From WVXP01 sp964348095 (GTDB lineage Bacteria; Desulfobacterota; BSN033; WVXP01), in assembly GCA_964348095.1 (NCBI GenBank), contig CAYGBK010000065.1:71309-135308 (forward strand): DNA of 64,000 bases, read 5' to 3'. The notes beneath the pieces are model-generated. The model saw only the letters and a program-made list of their open reading frames with translations, searched no databases and was not told where the DNA came from. Shown piece by piece: positions 62,758-64,000 of this stretch. The position numbers and the translations under genes were made by a program. Numbering within the stretch: the stretch's first letter is position 1; each line of letters begins with the position of its first letter.

Positions 62758-63324
62758 GTGATAGACGATAAGGACGCTTTATCAATAGTCGAAGAGATGC
62801 GAAAGGCAGCGTCCGCAGACAAGGCGCTCGTCGAGATTATCGACCCCTCCGATATTGAGGTTCGCGAAAGCGTTCGCCTCAAATGCCTCATCCCGCTCTG
62901 CGAATACTATGGAGTCTGCCGACTCTGCCCTCCCCATTTACCCTACCTGGATGAAATTCGAGCAGCCCTGAAGTTTTATCGCGTGGGCGTTCTGGTGGCC
63001 TTGAAATTCGCCCTTTCCAAGGGTGAGCTTGAAAGACTCCGTCACGATTTTTCGTATGAACTGAAGCTTCTGGAACTGGTACATCGTCTCGAGAACATAG
63101 CCCAATCAGGTGGATACCGAGAAGCCATTGGCCTCGTTGTGGGGGGATGCAAACTATGTCCCACCTGTGCCCCCCCTAATGAACCGTGTCGGCACCCCTA
63201 CAAGGCGAGGCCGAGTCCTGAAGGACTGGGTATCGATATCATGGGTCTGGCACTGAAAAGCGGCCTGATTGTTCAGTGGCCCCCTAAAGACTCCGTAGTC
63301 CTGATTGGTTTGATTCTGTTTTAG
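62758..63324 (+). CDS. DUF2284 family cysteine-rich protein
   Basis: 188 residues. Cysteine clusters typical of DUF2284 (LKCLIPLCEYYGVCRLCPPH, then GGCKLCPTCAPPNEPCRHPY) suggest metal or iron-sulfur binding. GTG start with GAGGTAAAGG upstream. DUF2284 genes often lie near corrinoid methyltransferase genes, as here; a role in activating or handling the corrinoid protein is a guess only. Confidence 0.78.
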   Translation: MIDDKDALSIVEEMRKAASADKALVEIIDPSDIEVRESVRLKCLIPLCEYYGVCRLCPPHLPYLDEIRAALKFYRVGVLVALKFALSKGELERLRHDFSYELKLLELVHRLENIAQSGGYREAIGLVVGGCKLCPTCAPPNEPCRHPYKARPSPEGLGIDIMGLALKSGLIVQWPPKDSVVLIGLILF

Positions 63325-63584
63325 GCTATCCTTTTTCGGACGGGACGGCGATTACCGTCAATAATGAGCAGTCCTTGTGTTCTCAATAAGGAGAGTCAGT
63401 CGGCATTAGAATCGAGGGCCAGGATGAGGACCCTGTATATCTATTCCTTGACACGGAAATATCTTTTTTCTATATTAGATGAACTTTTTTGTGTAAGGGT
63501 AGCATTTAGAGGGAAAGGAGGGGATGGGCGGGTTTTTATGTATTAAGACATCAGAGCATGGAGGAAGAGAGGGGAGGTGAGAGG
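63325..63584. other. Intergenic region ahead of the second corrinoid gene
   Basis: 260 bases. A small dyad GACGG/CCGTC (63345-63360) lies after the DUF2284 gene without a T-run. It holds the strong promoter listed next and no gene. Confidence 0.45.
63448..63476 (+). promoter_or_regulatory. Strong sigma-70 promoter of the second corrinoid gene
   Basis: TTGACA, exactly 17 bases, TATATT, with an AT-rich spacer. The predicted transcription start, near 63483, is about 100 bases before the ATG. Confidence 0.65.
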
Positions 63585-64000
63585 ATGGAGAAGACTGAGT
63601 GGATGGAGAAGGCCGCACAGGCCGTCATGGATGCGGATGAAGAAGCGGCGGTGGACGTTGCCAAGAAGTCGTTGGCGGCGAGAATGGACCCTGTTGAGAT
63701 GATCAACGAGGGTTTTTCTCTGGGGATACGACGGATGGGCGATCTATTTGATCGGGGTGAGGTATTTTTGCCCACTCTGATCATTGCATCTGAGGCGATG
63801 GTGGCGGCAGTAAAGGTTTTGGAGGGGGCATTACCGAAGGACCAGGTTGGCAAGAAGCTTGGGACGGTCGTTTTGGGGACGATAGAAGGGGACGTCCACG
63901 ACATTGGTAAGGGTATCGTCGCGACGATGTTACGGGTTTACGGTTTCGAAGTTTTCGATTTAGGCCGGGACGTTCCGATAGGGAGTTTTGTAGAGAAGGC
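63585..64000 (+). CDS. Second corrinoid protein, partial at right edge
   Basis: 138 codons to the edge. Same family as the MttC-like protein: cap helices with EMINEGFSLGIRRMGDLFDR, then TVVLGTIEGDVHDIGKGIVA containing the cobalt-ligand His. GGAGGTGAG precedes the ATG; nine earlier in-frame codons are excluded for that reason. It has its own promoter and lies on the opposite strand from mttC, so it probably serves a second methyltransferase lying to the right of the window. Confidence 0.88.
   Translation, partial: MEKTEWMEKAAQAVMDADEEAAVDVAKKSLAARMDPVEMINEGFSLGIRRMGDLFDRGEVFLPTLIIASEAMVAAVKVLEGALPKDQVGKKLGTVVLGTIEGDVHDIGKGIVATMLRVYGFEVFDLGRDVPIGSFVEK

Noticed and set aside
1..64000. tRNA, tRNA-Sec, rRNA, CRISPR or insertion sequence
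   Set aside because: I found no T-arm/anticodon pattern, direct-repeat array, transposase-like frame or terminal inverted repeats.

Overview
The window reads as a chromosomal segment of a Gram-negative bacterium of deltaproteobacterial (Desulfobacterota-like) character. This is an inference from gene content: RND efflux, a LIV-type ABC transporter, DUF362/DUF6125/TIGR04076 proteins, a cbb3-type oxidase and corrinoid methyltransferase genes. No rRNA, tRNA, CRISPR array, insertion sequence or phage gene was recognised.

The main result is that two recoded stop codons lie in one 64-kb stretch. (1) At 26027-26866 a rhodanese-ferritin fusion has an in-frame UGA exactly where the rhodanese catalytic cysteine belongs. 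The UGA is followed immediately by a hairpin with a GGUC apical loop, which is the layout of a bacterial SECIS; this is very probably a selenoprotein. (2) At 59992-61473 a trimethylamine methyltransferase (MttB) gene carries an in-frame UAG at codon 329 with MttB sequence continuing after it, the hallmark of pyrrolysine. The organism therefore probably uses 22 amino acids. UAG is also the ordinary terminator of at least six genes here, so UAG is not reserved for pyrrolysine.

Layout. 0-8 kb: small hypotheticals, a sulfite-oxidase-type molybdoenzyme, a TIGR04076 protein, an adenylate cyclase-YHS fusion, a D-aminoacylase-family hydrolase, a bactofilin-like membrane protein and a DUF2089/SHOCT pair. 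8-17.6 kb: a cyclase-FlgO-TPR protein, a membrane protein with four tandem copies of an undescribed ~150-residue module, then a TetR-MFP-RND efflux operon with a visible promoter and operator. 17.6-21.5 kb: PLP decarboxylase, Fpg/Nei glycosylase, methyltransferase and TfoX-like genes, all on the minus strand. 21.7-26.9 kb: a compact cbb3-type oxidase operon without CcoP, then the oxidoreductase/selenoprotein pair. 27-43 kb: mostly single accessory genes, with five of about sixteen interrupted by one lesion each (TAA, TGA, TAG, TAA and a C5-tract frameshift). This is either local gene decay or residual consensus error, and it is the background against which the two real recoding events must be judged. 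43.8-52 kb: a giant membrane protein and small envelope, VOC and OsmC proteins. 52-54 kb: a MoxR-VWA fusion.

54-64 kb: a methylated-amine module. On the minus strand, a corrinoid protein, pyrrolysine MttB, a Tat-exported LIV-type binding protein and LivH-M-G-F form one likely operon, punctuated by strong intercistronic hairpins. Diverging on the plus strand are a DUF2284 protein and a second corrinoid protein that runs off the window. The plausible logic is import of a methylated amine or related solute, transfer of its methyl group by MttB to the cobalt of the corrinoid protein, and onward transfer by enzymes not in this window. RamA, pylTSBCD, selABCD and tRNA-Sec/tRNA-Pyl are not in the window and are the key things to look for elsewhere in the genome.
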